A stretch of DNA of 12,200 bases, taken from NCBI GenBank assembly GCA_009780755.1, contig WQZL01000063.1, forward strand, positions 1 through 12,200, written 5' to 3'. The translations under genes and the position numbers were made by a program. Under the pieces are notes generated by a model. It was not told the origin of the DNA. It ran no database searches and worked only from the letters and a program-made list of their open reading frames with translations. The stretch is from Promicromonosporaceae bacterium. Its GTDB lineage: Bacteria > Actinomycetota > Actinomycetes > Actinomycetales > Cellulomonadaceae. Shown here piece by piece: positions 1 to 6,981 of the stretch (position 1 is the stretch's first letter; every line of letters starts with the position of its first letter).

Positions 1-767
1 AGGTTGCCCTCGAACCAGCCGACGTAGACGATCTGGTTCAGCGCGCTGCCGCCAACATTGAGGGGGCGACCATCCCAGTTGCCGCCGCCTGAACCGGAGG
101 TCAATTCATCGCCCTCCTCGGGCATCCGGAAACCGGCCAACCGCAGGGACAGGATGTACTCGCCGTCAACCGCGATCGGCAGGCCAGAACCGTCCCCCCG
201 CGCCTCCGTGACAAACTCTGCCCACCAGCCCAGTCCGGCAGCGTCGCCCTCGTCAAAGGCGATAACGATGCGGTCAAGGCCGTCGTGGATGCCCCAGCGC
301 ACGTTTGTTAGCGTGCGGTCGAAGCCGCCAGTCATTGGCTGCACACAGATGTCGTTACTTTCGGTGGGAAGCGTCTGACCGTTAGGCCGAGATACGCAGG
401 CGGTGTTGCCGACGGCTGGTTGCGGAGTGGAGTCGGCGGCGCCGTTGTCTGTCTCGGCAGGAGGTGTTAGCTCTGGGGTTGTCGTGGGGTCAGGGCTGGG
501 CTGGGCCTCAGGTTCGTCGAGTTCGTCGGGGTTAGCGGGACTGCCAGTAGCCGGGTCATCGTCGCAGTCCAGTCCCGCCTCGTCGTCCGGGCCGCAGGCC
601 GGCGCGGAAACGAGGTCGTCAGGAGTCGGTTCGGGGGGCGCGGTTGTCGGGGTTTCCGTCACGACCGGAGGCTCGGCGTCGCCGGACTCAGACGAACAGC
701 CAGCGGCGAACAGCAATGCGACCGCAGCGGCGGCGCCGATGGCGCAAGAAAAAAAGCGACGAGACAC
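1..767 (-). CDS. AMIN-like domain lipoprotein, paralogue B (3' end beyond window)
   Basis: Partial exported lipoprotein; 255 codons are present and the C-terminus lies off the left edge. A signal peptide with an RR pair and hydrophobic stretch ends in the lipobox AAGC (Cys24 counted from the GTG start). Residues 25 to about 145 form a Pro/Thr/Asp/Glu-rich, probably disordered linker with four cysteines (58, 68, 124, 141) that could form disulfides. From about 150 the sequence aligns with the AMIN-like domain of the neighbouring lipoprotein: shared blocks include HDG-DR, DGSGLP, LRLAG, and an ALN...V/IY...WFEG segment. I chose GTG at 767 because GGAG (777-774) sits 6 nt ahead of it; an in-frame ATG at 779 has no Shine-Dalgarno and would swallow that site. 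The gap to the upstream lipoprotein is 50 bp with no hairpin, so co-transcription is likely. The family (AMIN-like (lipo)proteins of actinobacteria) has no settled function; an envelope or cell-wall role is inference. Confidence 0.8.
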   Translation of the reverse strand, partial: MSRRFFSCAIGAAAAVALLFAAGCSSESGDAEPPVVTETPTTAPPEPTPDDLVSAPACGPDDEAGLDCDDDPATGSPANPDELDEPEAQPSPDPTTTPELTPPAETDNGAADSTPQPAVGNTACVSRPNGQTLPTESNDICVQPMTGGFDRTLTNVRWGIHDGLDRIVIAFDEGDAAGLGWWAEFVTEARGDGSGLPIAVDGEYILSLRLAGFRMPEEGDELTSGSGGGNWDGRPLNVGGSALNQIVYVGWFEGN

Positions 768-773
768 GAGTAA

Positions 774-777
774 CTCC
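774..777 (-). promoter_or_regulatory. Ribosome binding site deciding the GTG start at 767
   Basis: GGAG on the minus strand, 6 nt ahead of GTG 767. The alternative ATG at 779 overlaps this element and has no purine-rich site of its own in the preceding 20 nt. Starting at GTG gives a conventional lipoprotein signal peptide beginning MSRRFF instead of MELLVSRRFF. Confidence 0.6.
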
Positions 778-817
778 ATTTCGGTAGTTTGGTAACGCTA
801 GAACAAGCTATCTGCGA

Positions 818-1591
818 CTAATGGGCGATATCGACCATCACGCGAGGCGGGCCGTCCAGGGCGGTGATGGTGACCAGCGGCTGAGTGGGGCCATCAATGC
901 CGATGAACACCGTGATGTACCCCTCAAACCAGAAGCGGTAGATCACCGAGTTCAATGCGGTGCCGCCAAAGCCGATGGCTGCCCCATCGTAGGCGATGGC
1001 GTCTGACTCTTCGGGGAACGCCATGCCAGCTAGCCGCAGCTCGAGAATATGCTGACCGGGTACATCCACGGGCAGGCCGGAGCCATCATCGTGGGCCGCG
1101 TCAACAAAGCGGGCGAACCAGCCAGGATTGGCACCGCCTGCCAGGTCGAAAACGACGCGGTCGAAGCCGTCGTGGGCGCCGACGCGAATATCGGTGATGA
1201 CGCGGATGTTGGCGCCCTCCGGCTGGTGGTATAGGGCACGGGAACCCGGTGCGATGATGGTTTCGACGCCGCGGACCCAGGTGTCGCCAGCTGCCGCGGC
1301 TGCGGCAGCCTCCGCGGCCTCTCGTTCCAGTTGCGCTTGGTGCGCCGCCTCGATCTCGGCTGCTAACTCCGCCTGGGCACGGGCTTCGGCCGCCAGGTCG
1401 ATTTCCGCGGGAGTCCCGAAATAGATGCCGCTGCCTTGGCCTGGAGCGGGATCAGGGGTGGTGACCTCGACGGTGGGGGAAGGGTAGGGCAGCGTGACAT
1501 CCTCGTTTTGGCCACATCCGGCGGCCAGCAGGGCTAGGACGAGGACGCCGCCAAGCACCCAGGAGCGGTGGCAGGCGTTTCGGGTGTGCAT
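818..1591 (-). CDS. AMIN-like domain lipoprotein, paralogue A
   Basis: Complete 257-residue exported lipoprotein. The signal peptide runs from residue 1 to 25 (hydrophobic core about 12-24) with the lipobox LLAAGC, lipidated Cys26. After a short Pro/Thr linker (about 35-50), residues 63-101 form an Ala/Glu/Arg/Gln-rich segment expected to be one long helix or coiled coil. The AMIN-like domain occupies about 129-257 and ends at the natural stop; AMIN domains are beta-rich modules that in other bacteria target envelope proteins to peptidoglycan. The start ATG has a strong AAAGGAG 8 nt upstream. It is followed 50 bp on by paralogue B, so the two probably arose by tandem duplication and share a transcript. 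Apart from the lipobox Cys26 and Cys7 in the signal peptide it has no cysteine, unlike its partner. Lipidation and export are well supported; the molecular role is unknown. Confidence 0.85.
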   Translation of the reverse strand: MHTRNACHRSWVLGGVLVLALLAAGCGQNEDVTLPYPSPTVEVTTPDPAPGQGSGIYFGTPAEIDLAAEARAQAELAAEIEAAHQAQLEREAAEAAAAAAAGDTWVRGVETIIAPGSRALYHQPEGANIRVITDIRVGAHDGFDRVVFDLAGGANPGWFARFVDAAHDDGSGLPVDVPGQHILELRLAGMAFPEESDAIAYDGAAIGFGGTALNSVIYRFWFEGYITVFIGIDGPTQPLVTITALDGPPRVMVDIAH

Positions 1592-1676
1592 TCGATTCCT
1601 CTCCTTTGCCGTCGGAACGAGTTAGGCCATCACCCCATACGTCGCTTACCGAAACGAAGATGCAACAGGAAAAGTT

Positions 1677-1901
1677 TCACAACGAGCCGAACCCAACGCG
1701 GCGGGTCTCTTCTGGTCCCACCTCTACGTAGCCAATCGTGGCCGTGGGCACCAGGAAACGCTGCCCCTTAACGTCGGAGAGTTCCAGCAGCCCGCCCTTC
1801 TCAAGCGCACCTTTGAGCGCCGCCGCGATTTCATCGGCGGCAAGGGTGGTCTCGAAGGCTAGCTCTCGCGGCTGATTTTGGATGCCGATGGTAACTTCCA
1901 T
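1677..1901 (-). CDS. DUF3107 family small protein
   Basis: A 74-residue protein beginning MEVTIGIQN and ending GFGSL. It matches the actinobacterial DUF3107 pattern: an opening beta strand with a GIQ motif, a central helix rich in Ala/Leu (about residues 22-36), then a G-LL-L-D--G-RFLVP segment and a closing strand containing GYVE-G. The mycobacterial member is Rv3208A (TB9.4), which lies close to the adnAB genes there, so its presence 1.8 kb from adnA fits partly conserved synteny. Function is not established. The start at ATG 1901 is preferred over longer in-frame extensions up to 2015, because AAGGAG sits 5 nt upstream and the extension does not resemble the family. The 85 bp between its stop and paralogue A of the lipoproteins has no terminator-like hairpin, so read-through into the lipoprotein genes is possible. 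Confidence 0.85.
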   Translation of the reverse strand: MEVTIGIQNQPRELAFETTLAADEIAAALKGALEKGGLLELSDVKGQRFLVPTATIGYVEVGPEETRRVGFGSL

Positions 1902-1985
1902 GTTTGCTCCTTGATAGATGGACGCGCAGCAGCGCGGTGCCTCCACCGATCCTATCCAGAAAGGGTGTTGCATTAGGGCAGGCAC

Positions 1986-2009
1986 GAACGACATAGAGGT
2001 GAAGACGGC
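1986..2009 (+). promoter_or_regulatory. Possible ECF-type promoter for the sigma operon
   Basis: GAAC (1986-1989) and CGGC (2006-2009) are separated by 16 nt. This resembles the GGAAC-N16/17-CGTC type used by many ECF sigma factors, with mismatches in both boxes. It would place the transcription start near 2015, just ahead of the ribosome binding site, and would mean the sigma factor drives its own gene. Weak evidence from pattern and position only. Confidence 0.25.
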
Positions 2010-2017
2010 TGTCAACC

Positions 2018-2027
2018 GGAGGGGAGG
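2018..2027 (+). promoter_or_regulatory. Double GGAGG ribosome binding site of the sigma factor gene
   Basis: GGAGG occurs twice back to back (2018-2022 and 2023-2027). The second is part of GGAGGTGA, a near-perfect anti-Shine-Dalgarno match ending 5 nt before GTG 2033. An alternative GTG at 2027 overlaps this element and would have only 4 nt spacing from the first copy, so 2033 is the better start. Confidence 0.6.
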
Positions 2028-2032
2028 TGACT

Positions 2033-2557
2033 GTGTCGGCCGACGCCAGCTCGGAATTCGCCGACGCTTTCACAGCGCACTACCCAGGTGTGCTTGCCTT
2101 CGCCACCCGGCGCGTGGGTGAGAGCGACGGCGAGGATGTCGCCGCCGAGGTGTTCGCCCGTGCCTGGAACGCCTGGCACAAGGCGCCCAGGCAGGCGATC
2201 CGTCCCTGGTTATTTGGCATAGCTCACAACCTTGTGGTGGACACCTACCGAGCCAAAGAGCGACGCGACCGCCTACAGACGCGGATGTCTGCGCAACGAC
2301 CCAGCGCGCCGGACGATCAACTCCGGCTCACCGAAGCCAGCGTCGATATCGCTCGCGCCTGGCAGCAACTCTCCTTATCCGATAGGGAGACCCTCGCCCT
2401 TGTTGCCTGGGATGGGCTATCGCAGGCGGAAGCCTCCGCCGTGCTTGGCTGCAACCGAGCCACCTATTCAGTTCGTCTCTCCCGCGCCCGCAAGCGCCTC
2501 ACCTCCTTACTCGAAACAACCCCCAACCCAGCCCCCAGTGAAGGGAGCAGCCGATGA
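2033..2557 (+). CDS. ECF (group 4) RNA polymerase sigma factor
   Basis: A 174-residue sigma-70 family protein with only regions 2 and 4. Region 2 spans about 11-77: the HYPGVLAFA start, the acidic GEDVAAEVFARAW segment (33-45) for core RNA polymerase binding, and RPWLFGIAHNLVVDTYR (57-73) covering the -10 recognition part. A 30-residue linker leads to region 4 (about 106-160), whose helix-turn-helix L-QAEASAVLGCNRATYSVRLSRARKRL recognises the -35. There is no region 1.1 or region 3. A short Pro/Ser tail (163-174) follows. The stop overlaps the start of the next gene in ATGA, which implies translational coupling to the membrane protein that probably holds it inactive. The regulon cannot be read from this window. 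The start is set by the double GGAGG site. Confidence 0.93.
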   Translation: MSADASSEFADAFTAHYPGVLAFATRRVGESDGEDVAAEVFARAWNAWHKAPRQAIRPWLFGIAHNLVVDTYRAKERRDRLQTRMSAQRPSAPDDQLRLTEASVDIARAWQQLSLSDRETLALVAWDGLSQAEASAVLGCNRATYSVRLSRARKRLTSLLETTPNPAPSEGSSR

Positions 2558-3591
2558 CCAACCGGCGAGACACCGACCCCCTTATCCACCTCCTTTCTGA
2601 TCTGAACCCAGTATCCAAGGAGGCACTGACAAAAACGCAACGGATTCGCTCCCAGGCGCTGCTACAACGCATCACCGCGCACGCGCCAACGGGAAAGTCT
2701 GCTGCCGCGAACGCGGGCCGCCGTCAGACGACACTCAAGATCAGGGCCTTGCGCTGGGCCGCCATTCCAGCCGCCACCGCCCTGGCTATCGGCATTGGGA
2801 TCGCTATCCCCGGCAGCCCGCTCACGCCCCCAGCAGCGGCCTCTATGCATAGCTGGACTCCCGAGCCGGAACAGATTGAACAAACAACGCTCGCTATGGC
2901 CAATCGCGCCTGCAATAACGCGCTAAACAACCTCGACCCCGGCTGGCCCGACGGCTGGCCGTTCGAAGTGGATGCCCTGCCCGTCGTAGCCGATCTTCGC
3001 GGGGACTGGGGTCTGGTCGTGATGGAGGGGCTACTGCGCCCCGGCGGTGGCCTGGTGGACGCCTCCTGCCTAATTTGGTTCGAGACGCCGGACATCCCCG
3101 TGGTACAGCGGGTCACCCTGGACAGCCAGCGCGGCGGCGTCGAACAACGGCCAATCAGCGCTGAGAGTTCGCCGCAGGGCAACGTGACCTCCGGTCAACG
3201 CTTGAATTATCAGCTGATCTCCCCGCTGCTGCCCTCCGCGTCGGCCTCGGAATCGCGATTCATCGGGGCGGAAGAGGAGACCACGTTTTCCAACCTACAC
3301 GGACGAGTAAGCGACGACGTGGCTCGACTCATCGTGCACACGGTGACGGCGGGTGATGTCGAGGCGACCGTTACCGATGGCTGGTTCGCGGTCTGGTGGC
3401 CAGGCGAATGGGGTGACCGGCAGCCGCTTCAATACTTCGATGGGACGCCGTGGTTGGACGCGGACGGCGCCGAGGTAATAATTGGCCACCAGCCCGCGCT
3501 TGGCATCACGGTAATTACCATCGGCGGTGAATCCCGCGAGATCGTCCTACCAGCCTGGGGCGAAGGCCACGGCTCAATTTCACTCCAATAA
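2554..3591 (+). CDS. Single-pass membrane protein paired with ECF sigma factor (anti-sigma candidate)
   Basis: A 345-residue protein. Residues 1-65 are cytoplasmic and charged, with an LL-DLNPVS...TKTQRIRSQALLQRI segment like the N-terminus of the CU044_5270-type proteins that accompany actinobacterial ECF sigma factors. One transmembrane helix lies at about 66-88, preceded by Arg/Lys (positive inside). The remaining 250 residues are outside the membrane, with Cys120 and Cys172 as a possible disulfide. Near residues 250-285 a VSDDVARLIVHTV...VEATVTDGWFAVWWPGE stretch resembles a module common in such sigma-linked exported domains. No HxxxCxxC zinc anti-sigma motif is present. ATG 2554 overlaps the sigma stop by 4 bp, and AGGGAG lies about 7 nt upstream. 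Its role is probably to bind the sigma factor at the membrane and respond to an envelope signal; this rests on gene order and topology, not on a recognised anti-sigma domain. Confidence 0.75.
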   Translation: MTNRRDTDPLIHLLSDLNPVSKEALTKTQRIRSQALLQRITAHAPTGKSAAANAGRRQTTLKIRALRWAAIPAATALAIGIGIAIPGSPLTPPAAASMHSWTPEPEQIEQTTLAMANRACNNALNNLDPGWPDGWPFEVDALPVVADLRGDWGLVVMEGLLRPGGGLVDASCLIWFETPDIPVVQRVTLDSQRGGVEQRPISAESSPQGNVTSGQRLNYQLISPLLPSASASESRFIGAEEETTFSNLHGRVSDDVARLIVHTVTAGDVEATVTDGWFAVWWPGEWGDRQPLQYFDGTPWLDADGAEVIIGHQPALGITVITIGGESREIVLPAWGEGHGSISLQ

Positions 3592-3600
3592 CCCTATTTC

Positions 3601-3644
3601 GGGTGGTTGAGTAGGGCGCGTAGCGCCCGCGAAAGAAACCACCC
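3601..3644 (+). terminator. Two-tier stem-loop after the sigma operon
   Basis: An outer 8-bp perfect stem pairs GGGTGGTT (3601-3608) with AACCACCC (3637-3644). Inside it a second perfect 6-bp stem pairs GGGCGC (3614-3619) with GCGCCC (3623-3628) around a GTA loop. The internal loops are GAGTA on the left and eight bases on the right. It begins 9 bp after the stop of the membrane protein and ends 82 bp before adnA. No U-tract follows, so it is not a classic intrinsic terminator; in high-GC actinobacteria such U-less hairpins often mark transcript ends. It could instead be an RNA element in the adnAB leader. Confidence 0.5.
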
Positions 3645-3726
3645 CGCCCATGAACCGGCCGCTTGACGGGCTTGCTCAGCCAGAAGAGAGAAGGCGGTTT
3701 ATTCATCGGGTCAGGGAGCGATCTTC

Positions 3727-6700
3727 GTGGTTGTCGGTGGGACGTGGTTTGCTTCTTCCATGATGATTTCGGTGGTGCCTCGGCTGGTGGCGCCTGTCAC
3801 GCAGGCGACGGCGTTGCCAGCGCTCGATGGCGCTCAGCGGGTCGCGTTTGACGCCGCCCGTACCGCCGAGGCCCTGCTGATAGTGGGGGCGCCGGGCACC
3901 GGGCGCACCACCCTGGCTTGCGCCATCGCGGTGGCCGCCGTCACGGACTGGGGGCTTGACCCGGCCCGGGTGTTGGTGCTGGCTGCCTCCAGGCGCGCCG
4001 CCGCCCGGCTCCGCGATCAGGTAACCGCCGCATCCAGTCGCACGCTTAGCGCCCCGATGGTCCGTACCGTCGCCTCGGCGGCGTTCGGGGTGCTGTGTTC
4101 CCGTGCGCAGGCCCTGGGTGCGCCGCTGCCCACCCTCATCTCCGGCCCGGAACAAGACCTGCTGTTGGCCGAGCTGCTAGCCGGGCACCTTGACGGTGAC
4201 GGCCCGTCGCTGGCCCTTCCGCCGGGACTGCCGCCCGAGGCATTGGGCCTGCGCGGATTCCGGCATGAACTGCGTGACCTGCTAATGCGCGCCGCCGAAC
4301 GCGGCCTCGACCCCCTCGCCCTAGCTGAACTGGCCGAACGACACCAGCGGCCAGAATGGCTGCTCGGCGCCCGCATTTATGAGGAATACCTTGATGTGCT
4401 GGCTCTGCGCGGCGCCACCCCGGACATCGGGGAGCGGCTCGACCCTGCCGTAGTGGTGGAGGAGGCAACCCAAGCCCTAGCCGCCTGGATGGATGAGTTG
4501 CCGGGGCTGCCACGACCAGCCTGGGAGCTGGTGATCGTCGATGACTACCAGGAGGCTACCGCCGCCACGGCCCGGCTGTTACACGAACTCGCCGGGCCGT
4601 CGGGGGCAAGACTGGTGTTGCTCGCCGATCCGGATTCCGCCGTACAGGGATTCCGGGGAGCGGCGCCCACCCTGGTAGGGCGAGCTACCGCGTCCCCCTC
4701 GGCCACCGAGCCAGGCCAGTTCGGGGCCAAAGCCATAATGCTCGACACCGCCTGGCGGCAGACGGATGCCCTGCGTGCGATCACTAAGGCGGTAACCGAG
4801 CGAATCTCCACTCTCGGTGGCCCGCTCCATCGCAGGGCAACGGCAGGCAAAGCCGAACTAACGCCGGGAGCAGCCCCACCTACCGGCACGAAGGTGGCGA
4901 TCCTCTCTGGGGCGGCCAAGGAGGCCGCCCACATTGCTTACGAACTGCGTTTCGAACACCTAATACACGGCACACCCTGGAACCAGATGGCGGTGATCGC
5001 CCGCTCCAGCGCCGCGCTCGCGGTGCTGCGCCGCGACCTGATTGCGGCATCGGTGCCGGTGGCACTACTCGGCTCCGATGTGCCGTTGCGGGAGGAACCG
5101 GCGGTGACCCCGCTGCTGGCCGCCCTCCGCATCGTGGCGCACAACCGCGACAACGAGGGTTCGCCACTGACTCCCGATGTGGCCGCCGCGTTGCTCACCT
5201 CCCCGCTGGGTGGACTCGACGCGGTGGGCCTGCGCCGCCTGCGCCGGTCGTTGCGCGCCGAGGAGTTGAACTCTGGCGGCGGGCGCTCCTCGGAAACGCT
5301 GCTGGCCGAGGTGCTGGCCGCCCCCGAATACTCGGCCATGTTGGCCGAACCTGTGCGCCGGGCACCGCACGCGGTGGCCAAGGTGCTAGCAGCCGGTCGG
5401 ACGGCGGCAGCTGCCCCCGATGCCAACGCTCAGACCGTACTGTGGGCCATCTGGGCCGCCACCGGGCTAGCGGAACGCTGGCGGGAGCTGGCGCTAGCGG
5501 GTGGCGCGGCTGGCGCCAGGGCCGACCGTGACCTAGATGCGGTACTCGCGCTGTTCCGCGCCGCTGAAACCTATCTCGACCGACTGCCTGGCGCTTCGGT
5601 GTCATCATTCGTCGACTACCTAACCTCTCAAGAACTCGCCGCTGATTCCCTGGCCGCCATCGCCTCCGGCGCCCAAGCCGTCGAGGCGCTTACCCCGGCG
5701 GGTGCGGCCGGACGGGAATGGGAGTTCGTGGTGGTGGCCGGGGTACAAGATGGCGTCTGGCCCGATCTGCGGCTGCGCGACTCTCTTTTCGGCGCCCAGA
5801 CCCTGGTCGAACTGCTGTCCGGACGTGTCACCGGCGCGCAAGCTACGGACTCCCAAGCGCGCCGACAGGTACTTGACGACGAGCTGCGCGCCTTCGCTGT
5901 TGCTACGTCACGGGCCACCCGGCGGTTGCTAGTCACCGCCGTGGCTGACGCCGAAGAAAGCCCGTCGGTGTTCTGCAACCTGGTGGAGCCGGTGGCCGAA
6001 GGCGAGGCAGACTCCCGACTAGTCGAAGTGAAGTTGCCGCTCGACCTGCGCGGAGTAGTGGCCCAGGCCCGCTCCGAGCTAATCGAAGCGGTGGTCCGGG
6101 CAGGTGACGGCACCAAGGTGGCCACGCTGCTCGCCGAACTGGCGACCTGCGGAATCGCCGAGGCCGATCCGCAAACCTGGTATGGCACCGCCCTGGCCTC
6201 CACTGATGCCCCGCTATGGGTTGCGGGCGCGCCCGTGTCGGTATCGCCCTCAAAGGTGGAGGCCGTTGAAACCTGTCCGCTGCGGTGGGCGCTGGAGGCA
6301 GCGGGAGGCATTGCGGCTGACGATACCGCCCAGAGTCTCGGCTCCCTGCTGCACAAGATCGCCCAGGATCTACCGGAGGGCACGCTGCCCGAGCTGAGCG
6401 CGGCCCTTGACCGCAAGTGGCCCACCCTCGCCCTCACCCCCGGTTGGCCCGCCACCCAGTTGCGCCGCCGGGCAGAGGGCATGATTCGACACCTGGCCGA
6501 ATATCTCGGAAAGGCAGGCGAACCGATTGTGGTCGAGGCAGGCTTCGAGCTGACCGTGGGTAGGGCCAGACTGCGCGGTAAAGCCGACCGCGTAGAGCTT
6601 GGCCCGAACGGCTCGGCGCTGGTCGCTGACTTAAAAACCGGTAGACAAGCGCCCTCGGTGGCCAAGGCGGAAGAAAACCCGCAGTTAGGTGCCTACCAGT

Positions 6701-6981
6701 TGGCCGTGACCGGCGGCGCGCTTGGCCCCAAGGTGCCCGCCGCCTCGGCTGGAGCACGTCTCGTCTACGTCGGCACCGATAACGCGAAACCCGCGTTACG
6801 TACGCAGCCCCCGCTGGTCGTAGAAGCAGACGGATCAAGCTGGGCGAGCCGCCTGGTTGAAGCCGTCGCAGACACGATGGCGGCCAACCAGTTCGCGGCC
6901 TGCCCAAACGACCTATGCCGTACCTGCCCGGTGAGGCGTTCCTGCCCACTTCAGCCCGCCGGAAGGAACGTGATCGCATGA
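3727..6981 (+). CDS. adnA: AdnA-type subunit of the AdnAB helicase-nuclease
   Basis: A 1,084-residue subunit of the heterodimer that resects DNA double-strand breaks: an N-terminal UvrD-like motor and a C-terminal RecB-like nuclease. Motor motifs: Walker A GAPGTGRTT (54-62) with Arg60 in place of Lys; Ia-like VLVLAASRRAAARLR (82-96); II VDDYQEA (271-277) with Asp273 where Glu is usual; III LLADPDSAVQGFRGA (298-312); IV LDTAWRQ (339-345); V degenerate TPAGAAGREWEFVVV (656-670); VI DELRAFAVATSRATRRLLV (718-736). Nuclease: His876 in GSLLH, Asp954 in GKADR, Asp968 and Lys970 in ADLKTG, Gln986 and Tyr990 in QLGAY. Cys850, Cys1064, Cys1067 and Cys1073 have the C-Xn-C-X2-C-X5-C spacing of the AddB 4Fe-4S staple. 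The GTG start has AGGGAG 8 nt upstream; ATG 3760 has no such site. It overlaps adnB in ATGA, consistent with stoichiometric expression. In mycobacteria the AdnA motor is the lagging, less essential one. It is not RecB or AddA: length, pairing and motif set favour AdnA. Confidence 0.88.
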   Translation: MVVGGTWFASSMMISVVPRLVAPVTQATALPALDGAQRVAFDAARTAEALLIVGAPGTGRTTLACAIAVAAVTDWGLDPARVLVLAASRRAAARLRDQVTAASSRTLSAPMVRTVASAAFGVLCSRAQALGAPLPTLISGPEQDLLLAELLAGHLDGDGPSLALPPGLPPEALGLRGFRHELRDLLMRAAERGLDPLALAELAERHQRPEWLLGARIYEEYLDVLALRGATPDIGERLDPAVVVEEATQALAAWMDELPGLPRPAWELVIVDDYQEATAATARLLHELAGPSGARLVLLADPDSAVQGFRGAAPTLVGRATASPSATEPGQFGAKAIMLDTAWRQTDALRAITKAVTERISTLGGPLHRRATAGKAELTPGAAPPTGTKVAILSGAAKEAAHIAYELRFEHLIHGTPWNQMAVIARSSAALAVLRRDLIAASVPVALLGSDVPLREEPAVTPLLAALRIVAHNRDNEGSPLTPDVAAALLTSPLGGLDAVGLRRLRRSLRAEELNSGGGRSSETLLAEVLAAPEYSAMLAEPVRRAPHAVAKVLAAGRTAAAAPDANAQTVLWAIWAATGLAERWRELALAGGAAGARADRDLDAVLALFRAAETYLDRLPGASVSSFVDYLTSQELAADSLAAIASGAQAVEALTPAGAAGREWEFVVVAGVQDGVWPDLRLRDSLFGAQTLVELLSGRVTGAQATDSQARRQVLDDELRAFAVATSRATRRLLVTAVADAEESPSVFCNLVEPVAEGEADSRLVEVKLPLDLRGVVAQARSELIEAVVRAGDGTKVATLLAELATCGIAEADPQTWYGTALASTDAPLWVAGAPVSVSPSKVEAVETCPLRWALEAAGGIAADDTAQSLGSLLHKIAQDLPEGTLPELSAALDRKWPTLALTPGWPATQLRRRAEGMIRHLAEYLGKAGEPIVVEAGFELTVGRARLRGKADRVELGPNGSALVADLKTGRQAPSVAKAEENPQLGAYQLAVTGGALGPKVPAASAGARLVYVGTDNAKPALRTQPPLVVEADGSSWASRLVEAVADTMAANQFAACPNDLCRTCPVRRSCPLQPAGRNVIA

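Larger units (their letters stand above)
1902..2032. promoter_or_regulatory. Divergent intergenic promoter region (DUF3107 / sigma factor)
   Basis: This 131-bp gap separates divergently transcribed genes and must carry promoters for both. On the minus strand a TAGGAT hexamer (1954-1949) is a possible -10 for the DUF3107 gene, but I see no good -35 ahead of it. On the plus strand TTGCAT (1968-1973) is a possible -35 without a matching -10. Positions are readable; the promoter assignments are inference. Confidence 0.4.

Noticed and set aside
403..795. Plus-strand open frame, Ser/Gly/Val-rich, 130 codons
   Set aside because: Antisense to the signal peptide and low-complexity linker of the minus-strand lipoprotein; no ribosome binding site and no recognisable fold.
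1902..2015. Extended start for the DUF3107 protein
   Set aside because: AAGGAG lies directly ahead of ATG 1901, and the extension would cover the divergent promoter region and does not look like the family.
3663..3668. TTGACG as the -35 of an adnA promoter
   Set aside because: Good hexamer, but no acceptable -10 at 16-19 nt; the nearest AT-rich stretch (about 3698-3705) is some 30 nt away.
6915..6977. Longer N-terminus for AdnB starting 21 codons earlier
   Set aside because: The extra residues only reflect the adnA 3' end in another frame. ATG 6978 gives the ATGA overlap, and the Q-motif then lies at the usual distance.
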